From positions 1,304,839 to 1,368,838 of the forward strand of contig NZ_KB890024.1 in NCBI RefSeq assembly GCF_000372965.1: a DNA stretch of 64,000 bases, written 5' to 3'. The notes beneath the pieces were generated by a model. That model saw only the letters and a program-made list of their open reading frames with translations, had not been told where the DNA came from and did no database searches. This document shows, in pieces, positions 41,734 to 50,138 of this stretch. The first letter of the stretch is position 1; the number at the start of each line of letters is the position of its first letter. The position numbers and the translations under genes were made by a program. This DNA is from Hoeflea sp. 108. GTDB taxonomy: Bacteria > Pseudomonadota > Alphaproteobacteria > Rhizobiales > Rhizobiaceae.

Positions 41734-42678
41734 TCAGTCGGTCGCACCTTCCAGATTGCCGACCATGAAGCCGTAATCGCCGGACTCGACCAGATTGCGC
41801 GACAGGTGCGAGAGGATCATGACGCCGTTGTCGTAAGGCGACGGGATCTCTTCCAGCGTCTGGAACGTGTAGGGGCTGACGACGCGGCCGAGCAACTCGC
41901 CCTTCTTGATCGTTTCGCCGAGTGCCGGCGACAGGGGCTCGAGCCATCCTGCCTGGGTGGGGCGGATGCCGGCGATCTCGTTGACGACAATCTGCTTGGG
42001 CGCAGGCCTGACGTCGCCCGGGATGACACCCTTGTGGCGCAGCATGTTCAGCACGCCGTCGACGGTGCGCTTCACATACGGGGTCTGGTCGACGATGCCG
42101 CCGCCGAGCTCGACGACGACAGAAGAAATGCCGCGCTGGTCGATGGTCACGGCCTTGGTCGTGCCGTCGAAGGACGTGCCTTCCTTGGACTCGGTCGGGC
42201 GATAGAGGACCTTGGAGCCGAACGAGCGCGACAGGGCCTCGTCATTGAGAATGTAGATGTAGTCGACGGTCGGCCGGTCGGTGCCGGAATGAAGGTCGAT
42301 GTGGAGGTCGATCTTCTCAAGGAAATGCTCGCTGATGGCCTTGGCCAGCTGCTGCGTGTAGGTGCCGCGCGCGTTGCCGGGAAATTCGCGGTTGAGGTTG
42401 AGCTCGTCCAGCGGCGTGAAGCGACGGTTGAGAGCCATGGCGCGGGCATTGGCAACGGGCAGCATGAGGATCCTGCCCTTCAGCGGCGTGTCGACGAGGA
42501 TCCTGAACAGTTCCAGTATTGCCTGCGAGCCGGCGTTTTCGTTGCCGTGAATGGACGCCGACAGGCCGACGGTGGGGCCGTCCTGCTCGCCGACCAGCTC
42601 CTGCATGTAGAGCGCTGCATCGGAGCCGTCGGCGTGGGTGGTGAACTTGTGCACCACGGTGTTGATCTTGTTAGCCAT
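41734..42678 (-). CDS. Succinylglutamate desuccinylase/aspartoacylase family zinc hydrolase
   Basis: 314-residue protein of the AstE/AspA (M14-like carboxypeptidase fold) family, which removes acyl groups from N-acyl amino acids. The zinc ligands are visible in SASIHGNENAGS (His and Glu of HGxE) and IDLHIDLHSGTD (His). LNLNREFPGN and SSVVVELGGG are further family motifs, the latter with the catalytic glutamate region. It sits between the permease and ATPase genes of an importer operon, an unusual place that implies a direct link between import and deacylation. Substrate unknown; N-acylated amino acids or peptides are likely by family. Confidence 0.87.
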   Translation of the reverse strand: MANKINTVVHKFTTHADGSDAALYMQELVGEQDGPTVGLSASIHGNENAGSQAILELFRILVDTPLKGRILMLPVANARAMALNRRFTPLDELNLNREFPGNARGTYTQQLAKAISEHFLEKIDLHIDLHSGTDRPTVDYIYILNDEALSRSFGSKVLYRPTESKEGTSFDGTTKAVTIDQRGISSVVVELGGGIVDQTPYVKRTVDGVLNMLRHKGVIPGDVRPAPKQIVVNEIAGIRPTQAGWLEPLSPALGETIKKGELLGRVVSPYTFQTLEEIPSPYDNGVMILSHLSRNLVESGDYGFMVGNLEGATD

Positions 42679-42713
42679 AAGCACTTTCCTTGGTTTTTGC
42701 TGCGGTCGGGACT

Positions 42714-43553
42714 TCAGGATTTGCCGCCGCGGGAGAGTTGGCGAGGATCAAGGACATCCCTGAGACCATCGCCGAGGAGGTTGAAGCCGAGCACGGTGAC
42801 CATGATGGTCGCGCCCGAAATGATGGAGAGCCATGGCTCGTCGCGGATGAACTTGGTGCCGTAGGCAAGCGTCCAGCCCCAGGTCGGTGTGGGGGGCGGG
42901 AGGCCGAAGCCGAGGAAGCTGAGCGCGGATTCGGCGATGATCGCGGTTCCGAGCCCCAGCGATGCCAGCACGATGATGGGGCCGATCGCGTTTGGAAGGA
43001 TTTCCTTGAACAGGATGCGGCTTGGCCGTGCGCCGAGTGCGCGCGCCGCCTGAACATAATTCTGCTCGCGCAGGACAAGCGTGGTGGCGCGAACGACGCG
43101 TGCATATTCGGTCCACGCAACCACGATCAGCGCGAGCGCGACGTTGATGACGCCCGGCCCGAGGATTGCGACGATGGCGAGCGCCAGCACGATCGCCGGG
43201 ACGCCGAGGAAGATGTCTGTGATGCGCATCAGCACAAGGTCGACCCAGCCGCCGAAATAACCGGCCACAAGCCCGACGATCGTGCCGAGGATGGCAGAAC
43301 ATGTTACGGCGATGATGGCGATGGTCAGCGAGACGCGGGCGCCCCAGACCAGGCGAGACCAGAGGTCGCGGCCGAAATTGTCGGTTCCCAGCAGGTGCTG
43401 GATTGACGGTCCGGCAAAGCGGTTGCGCATGTCCATCTGCTCGACGCCATGGGTGGCGACAGCAGGGGCGAAGATCGCAAGCAGGATGATCGTCACGGTG
43501 ATGGCCGCGCCGACCACCAGGGACGTGTTGCTAAGGGCCTTTGGCAGCTTCAT
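42714..43553 (-). CDS. Oligopeptide-type ABC transporter permease, DppC-like
   Basis: 279-residue permease of the DppC/OppC type. It has the N-terminal helix, the loop FAGPSIQHLLGTDNFGRDLWSRLVWGARVSL diagnostic of this subfamily, about six helices, and the EAA motif EYARVVRATTLVLREQNYVQAARALGARPSRILFKEILPNAIGPI. The end LNLLGDGLRDVLDPR is also typical. Four bases separate it from the DppB-like gene. Confidence 0.94.
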   Translation of the reverse strand: MKLPKALSNTSLVVGAAITVTIILLAIFAPAVATHGVEQMDMRNRFAGPSIQHLLGTDNFGRDLWSRLVWGARVSLTIAIIAVTCSAILGTIVGLVAGYFGGWVDLVLMRITDIFLGVPAIVLALAIVAILGPGVINVALALIVVAWTEYARVVRATTLVLREQNYVQAARALGARPSRILFKEILPNAIGPIIVLASLGLGTAIIAESALSFLGFGLPPPTPTWGWTLAYGTKFIRDEPWLSIISGATIMVTVLGFNLLGDGLRDVLDPRQLSRGGKS

Positions 43554-43557
43554 CGGA

Positions 43558-44538
43558 TCAACCCAGGCGAATGCGCGGATCGACCGCGGCGTAAAGGAGG
43601 TCGACGACCAGATTGACCAGCGCGAAGATGATGGCGAAGGTCAGCACGATGCCCTGGATGAGCGGGAGATCGCGTTGCGAGATCGCCGAAATGGTCAGCT
43701 GGCCGAGGCCCGGCCAGGCAAAGATCGTTTCCGTCAGCACGGCGCCGCCGAGCAGGGCGCCGAAGCGCAGCCCGATGACGCTGAGGACCGGCAACAAGGC
43801 GTTGCGCAGGGCGTGCCGGACGATGACGCGCGGCCGCCGAAGCCCCTTGGCATAGGCGGTGCGGATGAAGTCCTCGCGCAGGATTTCGAGCATCGATGTC
43901 CTGACGAGCCGCGAAATGATCGCTGCGGAATTGACCGCAAGCGCAAATGCCGGCAGCGCAATGTGCGACAGCGATTTGACGAGCACCTCCGGCCTGCCCG
44001 AGAAGGCGGCAGCGAGAGCGTCGAGCAACGGTTCGCCACGGCCGATGGCCGGCAGCCAGCCGAGATTGACGGCAAACAGCAGCATCAGCAGCAGGCCGAG
44101 CCAGTAGACCGGCATCGAAACGCCGAGCTGGGCGAGCAGCATCGTCGCCGTGTCGATGATCGAACCCTGCCAGATCGCGGAGATGACACCGAGCACCAGC
44201 CCGATGATTGTCGCCAGCAGCAGGGAGACCACAGCCAGCTCGATCGTCGCCGCCAGCCGGCCGGCGATGATCGTGGACACGGCCTCGTTCTGGAAGATGG
44301 ACTGACCCATGTCGCCATGCGCAAGCGCCGCGAAATAGTCCCACAGCCTGATGTACCACGGGTCGTCGAGGCCGAGATTGGCGCGCAGCGTGGCAATGGC
44401 TTCCGGCGTTGCTTCCTGTCCAAGCAGAACCGAGGCAGGATCGCCGGGGATGATGAGCAACAGGGCGAAGGTTACCACCACCATGCCGATGGCAAGCGGT
44501 ATCAACAGCAGCAGCCGGCGTATGATGTAGGCAATCAT
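43558..44538 (-). CDS. Oligopeptide-type ABC transporter permease, DppB-like
   Basis: 326-residue permease of the DppB/OppB type, starting MIAYIIRRLLLLIPLAIGMVVVTFALL. Subfamily markers include IPGDPASVLLGQEATPEAIATLRANLGLDDPWYIRLWDYFAALAHGDMGQSI and the EAA region TSMLEILREDFIRTAYAKGLRRPRVIVRHALRNALLPVL. ATG at 44538 follows AAAGGA at eight bases. A 226-bp gap with a strong hairpin separates it from the upstream substrate-binding protein gene. Confidence 0.94.
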   Translation of the reverse strand: MIAYIIRRLLLLIPLAIGMVVVTFALLLIIPGDPASVLLGQEATPEAIATLRANLGLDDPWYIRLWDYFAALAHGDMGQSIFQNEAVSTIIAGRLAATIELAVVSLLLATIIGLVLGVISAIWQGSIIDTATMLLAQLGVSMPVYWLGLLLMLLFAVNLGWLPAIGRGEPLLDALAAAFSGRPEVLVKSLSHIALPAFALAVNSAAIISRLVRTSMLEILREDFIRTAYAKGLRRPRVIVRHALRNALLPVLSVIGLRFGALLGGAVLTETIFAWPGLGQLTISAISQRDLPLIQGIVLTFAIIFALVNLVVDLLYAAVDPRIRLG

Positions 44539-44724
44539 GGTGTCGGTCCTTTTGTCCGGCGCCGGAAAGGCGTTGTTCCGGTCAGACGTCAATGGTCGTG
44601 GCTGTCCGGTTGTGGCCAGCCAGAGACCGGCAAGCCCGCTTGATCGGACTGGCAGTCAGTCCGGGCAAAAGTCCGTCGCCGCCATTTGCAGCACGGATTC
44701 GCGGCGTTGCCCTTCGCTGCGGTC

Positions 44725-44760
44725 GATCGCCGGCCAGCGCAGACGCGCTGGCCGGCGATC
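44725..44760. other. Perfect 16-bp stem-loop between binding-protein gene and permease gene
   Basis: GATCGCCGGCCAGCGC (44725-44740), four-base loop, GCGCTGGCCGGCGATC (44745-44760). The stem is perfect and begins five bases after the stop codon of the binding-protein gene (minus strand). No T run follows, so full termination is unlikely. Such hairpins often protect the upstream mRNA from 3' decay, giving more binding protein than permease. Confidence 0.75.
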
Positions 44761-44764
44761 GGGC

Positions 44765-46306
44765 TCAGTCGGCAAGGCCGATCAGTCCGCGCAGATAGCC
44801 ACGCGGCGTTGCCTGTACCTCGGTCGGCATCTTCTTCTGGTAGAACATCTGGTAGCCCTGATCGGAGACCACGAAGTAGGGCAGGTCCTTGGCCAGGATC
44901 GTCGCCGCCTTCTGGTAGGCTTCGATCCGCTTGGCCTGGTCCAGCGTCGAACGCCCGGCGTTCAGGAGCGTGTCCACCTCGGGGTTGGAATAGCCGCCCC
45001 AGTTGGTCGGCCCGCCAGTGGTGAACTGGGCATACATCAGCCGATCAGGATCGACGATGTTCAGCCAGCCGAGCAGGGCGATCTGGTGCTTGCCCTGCTG
45101 TACGTAGTTGGTCGAGAAGCTGGGCCAGTCGGAGATCTGCGCCTTGGCTTCGACGCCGGCCTGCTGGAACACCGCCTGCATGAACTCGAGCGTCTGGACG
45201 CGATTGGGGTCTTCACTGTGCGTGGCCAGGGTCACCGTCAACGGCTTGCCGTCCTTGTCCAGGATGCCGTCGCCATTGCTGTCTTTCCAGCCGAGTTCGT
45301 TGAGCAGCTTGACCGCGCCTTCGACATTGAAGGTCGGTTGCTTGATCTCGGCCGAGTAGGCCCATGACGCCGGCAGGATCAGCGACGAGGCAACCTGGTC
45401 GACGCCTTGGTAGATGTCGTTGACGATCGTCTGCTGGTCGACCAGCATTGACAGTGCCTGCCTCATCTTCGGCTCGGCCAGCAGCGGGTCCTTGGTGTTG
45501 AAGTTGAGGTAGGTAACGCCCAGTCCTGCCATCTTGATGTTGCCGAAGCGGTCGTCACCGGCCAGGCGGGTGATGTCCTGTGGCGACAGCGGCGACTGGA
45601 TCACATCGAGATCGCCGGCCTCGAAAGCCTGTGCGCGGGCCGAGTTGTCGCCGATGATCTTCAGCGTCACCTTGTCGACCGTCGGCGCGCCACGCCAGTA
45701 GTTGGCATTGGCCTCGAGCACGATCTCACTGCCGCGGTTCCAGCTTGTCAGCTTCATCGGACCGGCGCCAACGGGCTTGGTCGAGATGTCCTGGCCGCTT
45801 TCGGCAGCTTTCTTCGAGACGATGCCGACGTCGAGATAGGTCAGCAGCGGCGCATAGGGGGCCGACAGCTCGAACTTGACCGTCTGGGCGTCGACAGCGG
45901 TAACCGCCTTGACCGGGGTGAATAGTGCGCGGATCGGCGAGCTGAAGTCGGGCTTCAGCAAGGTCGTGTAGGTGAACACCACATCGTCGGCTGTCAGCGG
46001 CGAGCCGTCGGAGAACTTGAGATCAGGGCGCAGCTTGAAGATGAAGGTCTGCGGATCGGGCGTCTCCCAGCTTTCGGCCAGGTCGGGAACCGGCTCCAGC
46101 TTGGGCGTGATGTGGACCAGGCCGGCATAGACGAGATCGGCAGCGCGATAGGCTGTCGAGTCGCGAGCCAGTCGCGGATCGAGCGTGCCGGCGTCAACGT
46201 CGGTTCCCACCACCAGTGTGCCGGCAGCGAAGGCCGAGCCGGCACCGATTGAAAGTGCAGCTATCGTCAGGCCGATGGCGCTGACAGTCGACAGAAAAGT
46301 TCTCAT
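44765..46306 (-). CDS. Oligopeptide-type ABC transporter substrate-binding protein (family 5)
   Basis: 513-residue periplasmic protein of solute-binding family 5 (DppA/OppA class). The signal peptide MRTFLSTVSAIGLTIAALSIGAGSAFA is clear. Family landmarks: TLDPRLARDSTAYRAADLVYAGLVHI, PDLAESWETPDPQTFIFKLRPDLKFSDGSPLTADDVVFTY, KPVGAGPMKLTSWNRGSEIVLEANANYWRGAPTVDKVTLKII. ATG at 46306 is chosen because it starts the signal peptide; the longer frame reaches into the regulator gene. It lies 34 bp after the GntR-type gene. Substrates of this class include peptides, nickel, opines and glycosides, so the ligand is open. Confidence 0.92.
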   Translation of the reverse strand: MRTFLSTVSAIGLTIAALSIGAGSAFAAGTLVVGTDVDAGTLDPRLARDSTAYRAADLVYAGLVHITPKLEPVPDLAESWETPDPQTFIFKLRPDLKFSDGSPLTADDVVFTYTTLLKPDFSSPIRALFTPVKAVTAVDAQTVKFELSAPYAPLLTYLDVGIVSKKAAESGQDISTKPVGAGPMKLTSWNRGSEIVLEANANYWRGAPTVDKVTLKIIGDNSARAQAFEAGDLDVIQSPLSPQDITRLAGDDRFGNIKMAGLGVTYLNFNTKDPLLAEPKMRQALSMLVDQQTIVNDIYQGVDQVASSLILPASWAYSAEIKQPTFNVEGAVKLLNELGWKDSNGDGILDKDGKPLTVTLATHSEDPNRVQTLEFMQAVFQQAGVEAKAQISDWPSFSTNYVQQGKHQIALLGWLNIVDPDRLMYAQFTTGGPTNWGGYSNPEVDTLLNAGRSTLDQAKRIEAYQKAATILAKDLPYFVVSDQGYQMFYQKKMPTEVQATPRGYLRGLIGLAD

Positions 46307-46340
46307 TCCCCAACCTTGTTGTTTTGCGTTTGGATTTTGC

Positions 46341-47354
46341 TCACTTGCCGGAGGGCTCGGCCGAGCCGTCGTTGCCGGCAACTTTTGCCTGTCTCAGCTC
46401 GCTCAGATACGGAACGAGCAGGTTCTCGACCGACGCGGGATCGGGCGCATGACGATATTCGAAACACGGGATGCCGGGCCGCACGAGTTCGGCGACATGG
46501 TCGGCACCGGTTGCGTAGATGACTGCATCCGAGCCGGCGATGATCTCGCGGACATCGGGGGCGGCAGACCAGGTCACCTTGATCTCGGAGACGTGCGGGG
46601 CGTATTCGCGCACGCTCGGCCGCATGACGGCAATGTAGTCCTGCAGCTGGGCGATCGCTGCGACGCGAGAGCGCGGGTCGAGCAGCGCCAGCGCCTGCCG
46701 CGTCTGGCCCGACGGGATGAAGCGCAGTGCCAGGATGTTGGCCTCAGGCACGATCTCGCGCAGCTCAAGCTCACGGTTGAGGAAGGTCAGCACCAGGTCG
46801 GCTTCGAGGCAGGCTTGTCGCGACGCTTCGTCGGCGCGCAGCCCGTCCATGGTCAGAAGCGAAATCGTATCGCCCGAAGCAAACACCGGCCGGATCTGCT
46901 CGATGTAGTCATAGCCGGGGCCCTCGAACATCGCCACGAAGACGACATTGAGGCCGGCCTTGGGCCTGCGCAGTTGCGACTGGGCGTTGAGCATCGACAC
47001 CAGCGTCGCTGTCGGCACGCCGAGCCGCTCGGCTTTGCCAAGCAACACCTCTATGTCGATGCGCAGGGCCGATGCCGGCGCCGTGTCGGCCACGATGTTG
47101 TAGGTCTTGTGCGCAACGAAGGCGCCGAGCCCCTGGCGCATCTCGATGAGGCCCGCATCGCGCAGGCGCTGGTAGACCGCCGCGACCGTCATCGGCGCGA
47201 TGCCGAGATCGGAAGCCAACTGGCGGACCGACTGCAGCTTGGTGCCGTGGGGCAGGTCTCCGAACGACAGCGCATAGTTCAGCAGGCCATGAAGCTGCGT
47301 CCCGACGGGGACGGGCAGGGACTTGTCGATACTGGACGCGTCGATGCTGAACAC
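46341..47354 (-). CDS. GntR-family regulator with a large unusual effector domain
   Basis: 337-residue regulator. The N-terminal GntR winged helix is clear: THxL-like HGLLNYALSFGDLPHGTKLQSVRQLASDLGIAPMTVAAVYQRLRDAGLIEMRQGLGAFVA, resembling the YtrA/MocR side of the family. The remaining about 240 residues (NVVFVAMFEGPGYDYIEQIRPVFASGD...VHAELVRPG-like repeats of Rossmann strands) are not the short YtrA tail nor an aminotransferase. They look like a periplasmic-binding or PrpR-sensor type fold, which I cannot name. The start is GTG at 47354, since the next methionine is inside the DNA-binding domain. It heads the importer/hydrolase operon and probably autoregulates it. Confidence 0.82.
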   Translation of the reverse strand: MFSIDASSIDKSLPVPVGTQLHGLLNYALSFGDLPHGTKLQSVRQLASDLGIAPMTVAAVYQRLRDAGLIEMRQGLGAFVAHKTYNIVADTAPASALRIDIEVLLGKAERLGVPTATLVSMLNAQSQLRRPKAGLNVVFVAMFEGPGYDYIEQIRPVFASGDTISLLTMDGLRADEASRQACLEADLVLTFLNRELELREIVPEANILALRFIPSGQTRQALALLDPRSRVAAIAQLQDYIAVMRPSVREYAPHVSEIKVTWSAAPDVREIIAGSDAVIYATGADHVAELVRPGIPCFEYRHAPDPASVENLLVPYLSELRQAKVAGNDGSAEPSGK

Positions 47355-47547
47355 GTGTACTATCCAATTGATACACTGAACGATAACACCGAGATCGTGC
47401 TGCGCAAGATGCTAATTTGCGAATGCGCTGATTTTTTTGAATCTGCCGAAAACCTATTGATCTCAGATATTTCGTAGCCATAAAGAGATCTCAGATGGCA
47501 ATAATCGTAAAAATCAGACCCGGGCGATCGGCTGGAAAGGTGTACTA
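47355..47547. promoter_or_regulatory. Divergent promoter region of importer operon and aldo/keto reductase
   Basis: 193 bp between divergent start codons. GTGTA (47355-47359) and TACAC (47372-47376) form an inverted repeat directly at the regulator start codon, a plausible GntR-type operator. A direct repeat GATCTCAGAT occurs at 47459-47468 and 47487-47496, 28 bp apart, nearer to the reductase. The region is locally AT-rich compared with its surroundings, as expected for promoters. No firm -35/-10 pair is assigned. Confidence 0.4.
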
Positions 47548-48531
47548 ATGCAATATGTCAATCTCGGCCGTTCCGGCTTGAAAATCTCGCGGATCGCACT
47601 GGGCTGCATGTCGTTCGGTTCGTCCAAATGGGCGCCTTGGGTGCTCGACGAAGAGGCGTCGGCGCCGATCATCTCGAAGGCGGTCGAGCACGGCATCAAT
47701 TTCTTCGACATGGCCGACATGTATTCGGCCGGCGCCTGCGAGGAGGTCGTTGCCAAGGTGCTCAAGCCGCTGGTGCCCCGACACAAGCTGGTGCTTGCGA
47801 CCAAGCTCTACAATCCGATGAGCGCGGATCCGAATGACCGTGGCCTGTCGCGCAAGCATGTATTCGAGGCGGTCGATGCCAGCCTGAAGCGACTGGGCAC
47901 CGACTATATCGACCTCTATCAGCTGCATCGCTTCGACTATGAGACGCCGCTCGAGGAAACGCTGGATGCGCTCGACGACGTCGTCCGCGCCGGCAAGGTC
48001 CGTTATCTCGGTGCGTCGTCGATGCACGCCTGGCAGTTCATGAAGGCCATTGGCCTGCAGCGCCAGCACGGCTGGGCCCCGTTCGTGTCGATGCAGCCGC
48101 ACTACAATTTGATTTACCGCGAGGAAGAGCGCGAGATGCTGCCGCTCTGCCGTTCGGAAGGCGTCGGCGTCATTCCGTGGAGCCCGCTGGCGCGCGGTCT
48201 GCTGGCCGGCCGTCGCACCGGCGATGAAGCGGCCACCGTCCGCGCGAAGACCGATGCCACGGCGAAGGCGCTCTACGATCGCACGCGCGATCAGGACAAT
48301 GCCGTGATCGACGCCGTGCGCAAGGTCGCCGAGCGGCACGGCAAGCCGATGGCACAGATCGCTTACGCATGGGTGGCCTCGCGTCCCGGCATTTCCGCGC
48401 CGCTAGTCGGCATCTCCAAGCTGCGCCAGTTCGACGATGCGATCGCATCACTGGACATCGAGCTTACGGACGCAGACGTGGCCGAGATGGAAGCGTCCTA
48501 CGGCCCGAAGGCTGTCGCCGGCCACGTTTGA
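47548..48531 (+). CDS. Aldo/keto reductase
   Basis: 327-residue NAD(P)H-dependent reductase of the aldo/keto reductase superfamily (YajO/Gpr-like group). The catalytic tetrad is visible: Asp and Tyr in NFFDMADMYSAG, Lys in LVLATKLY and His in LYQLHRFDYETP. The coenzyme-binding end IPWSPLARGLLAGR and VGISKLRQFDDAIASLDIELT are normal. It is divergent from the importer operon and may process the imported compound, but this is only positional. The substrate is unknown. Confidence 0.93.
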   Translation: MQYVNLGRSGLKISRIALGCMSFGSSKWAPWVLDEEASAPIISKAVEHGINFFDMADMYSAGACEEVVAKVLKPLVPRHKLVLATKLYNPMSADPNDRGLSRKHVFEAVDASLKRLGTDYIDLYQLHRFDYETPLEETLDALDDVVRAGKVRYLGASSMHAWQFMKAIGLQRQHGWAPFVSMQPHYNLIYREEEREMLPLCRSEGVGVIPWSPLARGLLAGRRTGDEAATVRAKTDATAKALYDRTRDQDNAVIDAVRKVAERHGKPMAQIAYAWVASRPGISAPLVGISKLRQFDDAIASLDIELTDADVAEMEASYGPKAVAGHV

Positions 48532-48565
48532 CCGCGTCATCGGCTCTGAGGTGACTTAGCCGCGC

Positions 48566-48595
48566 CAGGTGATGATTGGCATCCATCATCGCCTG
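48566..48595. terminator. Hairpin between convergent aldo/keto reductase and AGE-type genes
   Basis: CAGGTGATGAT, eight-base loop, ATCATCGCCTG pairs over 11 bp with one G-T or A-C type mismatch. It lies in the 122-bp gap between two converging stop codons and could end both transcripts. T runs on either side are short, so confidence is moderate. Confidence 0.45.
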
Positions 48596-48653
48596 ACGCT
48601 TTGGCGGTCTTGTTTGGGCCGCTGTCTGGTACTTCGATTTCAAGGCAAGCGGG

Positions 48654-49802
48654 TCAGGGTGTCGCAAAGGCAGCTACACGGGGTGTGGCGCCCGGTCGAT
48701 TCAGCAACTCGGCGACGGCGGTCCAGAGGTGATAGAGGGAGCTCCCTGGGATCGTTCGCGCTGTAGGGCGGCCATTGAGGTCGAAGCAGTCCCTCCATGT
48801 GCCCGGCGGGGTGTCAGCCAGATAGCTTTCGAACAGTGCGCCGGCGACCTGCTCAGCGAACTCGTGGTTGGCATCGCCCATCGCGAGATTGGCCTTGAGG
48901 AATTCCACCTGCGGCCAGAGCCGGCGCTTGTCGCTCAGCAATGTGCCGCCGGGATCGATTTCGTCCATGACGAAGGGCCAGCCGGTGGCCTTGCCGCGCA
49001 GGGCATTGGCAAACAGCAGCCGCTTTTCCCGGGAAAGGTCGCGACCCGACAGCTTTTCATAGCGTCCAAGCAGCCATACCCATTCGCTCATGTGGCCGGG
49101 GGACAGGCGGTCGGAGTCGAATTCGGTCGAGACCTCCCATTCTGGGCCGAAATACTCCCGCAGCAGGCCGTACCTTTCGTCGAAGAACCGCCCCTGAAAC
49201 AACAGGTACAGTTCGCCTGCGCGCGCCGCATGCCGGCAATCCGGAAACGCTTCCCACAAAGCCAGAAACGCTTCGAACAGATGCATATGCGGGTTCTGGC
49301 GACGAGGCAGGGTGCCGCGTTCGTCTTCGGCATAGCCGGTGAAGCGACCATCGAGCGTGGTGTCGAGCACCTCGACGACATCGGCAATCGCATCGCGGTA
49401 ACAAGCCTTGGCTGTCGCCGTGGAAAGGGCAGCCAGTGCAAGCAAGACGCAGGCATGGTCGTAGAGGTCGCGCCGCGAATCGGTGACGGTCGCCGAGGCG
49501 ATGTCGATCGCCGATGCATAACCGCGCGGGCTGTCGTTAGACCAGGCGATCTTCCTCAGGCTTGCGAACGCCGCCTCGGCCTTGGCAAGGGCACCGTCAG
49601 GTGCGACGCCGAGGGAATGTGCATGGGCAAAAACATAGATCTGTCGGGCCGCGGTGCGAGCCCGCACGATGCCGGACTTGTCCGGCGTGCCGTCAAGGTC
49701 CAGCCCTTCGATGAACTGTTGCGCACCTTCATCGAACGCCGCCTCAAGCCACCGGGGCATGACGGTGTCGATGAAGTACGATTTCAGGCGAACCAGTCCC
49801 AT
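48654..49802 (-). CDS. N-acylglucosamine 2-epimerase (AGE) family sugar isomerase
   Basis: 382-residue enzyme of the AGE family, an alpha6/alpha6 barrel that isomerises or epimerises free sugars such as mannose, glucose or N-acylglucosamine. Active-site landmarks are NPHMHLFEAFLALWEAF and LSPGHMSEWVWLLGRYEKLSG, with the catalytic histidines, and the C-terminal WPQVEFLKANLAMGD. ATG at 49802 is chosen because it follows a purine-rich stretch and gives the usual N-terminus. It is divergent from the lacI gene, with two overlapping LacI-type operators between them, so it is almost certainly under that regulator. Closest in feel to mannose isomerase/YihS-type proteins; substrate not certain. Confidence 0.85.
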   Translation of the reverse strand: MGLVRLKSYFIDTVMPRWLEAAFDEGAQQFIEGLDLDGTPDKSGIVRARTAARQIYVFAHAHSLGVAPDGALAKAEAAFASLRKIAWSNDSPRGYASAIDIASATVTDSRRDLYDHACVLLALAALSTATAKACYRDAIADVVEVLDTTLDGRFTGYAEDERGTLPRRQNPHMHLFEAFLALWEAFPDCRHAARAGELYLLFQGRFFDERYGLLREYFGPEWEVSTEFDSDRLSPGHMSEWVWLLGRYEKLSGRDLSREKRLLFANALRGKATGWPFVMDEIDPGGTLLSDKRRLWPQVEFLKANLAMGDANHEFAEQVAGALFESYLADTPPGTWRDCFDLNGRPTARTIPGSSLYHLWTAVAELLNRPGATPRVAAFATP

Positions 49803-49960
49803 GCCTTGCGTATCCCCTCCCTGGCGCTGGGCAGCCGGTGCGCACGTTCGTGCAGGGCGGAGCGCTCCGGCCGGATGCGGTGCCTGCCTGATCGTTGTGC
49901 TGTGCTGCAATGCGCGTATCGAGCTGTCGGCCCATACGTACCCTCCGGCAGTTTGCACGG

Positions 49961-49978
49961 ATTGTACGCGCGTGCAAT
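49961..49978. promoter_or_regulatory. LacI-type operator O1
   Basis: ATTGTACGCGCGTGCAAT, an 18-bp palindrome with one mismatch and a central CG, the signature of LacI-family operators. It overlaps operator O2 by three bases. It lies 159 bp before the sugar isomerase start codon and 161 bp before the regulator start. Confidence 0.7.
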
Positions 49979-49993
49979 GTACGCGCGTACATT
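49976..49993. promoter_or_regulatory. LacI-type operator O2
   Basis: AATGTACGCGCGTACATT, a perfect 18-bp palindrome with a central CG. It is immediately next to O1, so two dimers could bind side by side on almost the same face. Matches the general form TGYAMKCGCGTRCA found in all four operators of this locus. Confidence 0.75.
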
Positions 49994-50138
49994 TTATGGT
50001 GTTCAGAGCATTTCAGGCGTTGTCGAGGTGTGGTCATTGTCGAGGGAGGGCGATGCCTTGTCCTCGTAGGGCATCAACGGCCCACTCCAGATTGACAGCA
50101 GCCATTCTCAATCCCTAAGGGTGTTGTACTGTCTGTTC

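Larger units (their letters stand above)
49803..50138. other. Divergent control region of the sugar-isomerase and lacI genes
   Basis: 336 bp without a supported gene. It contains two overlapping LacI-type operators (49961-49993). An alternative GTG start of the regulator lies at 50121. The remaining sequence shows no further motif that I can support. Confidence 0.5.
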
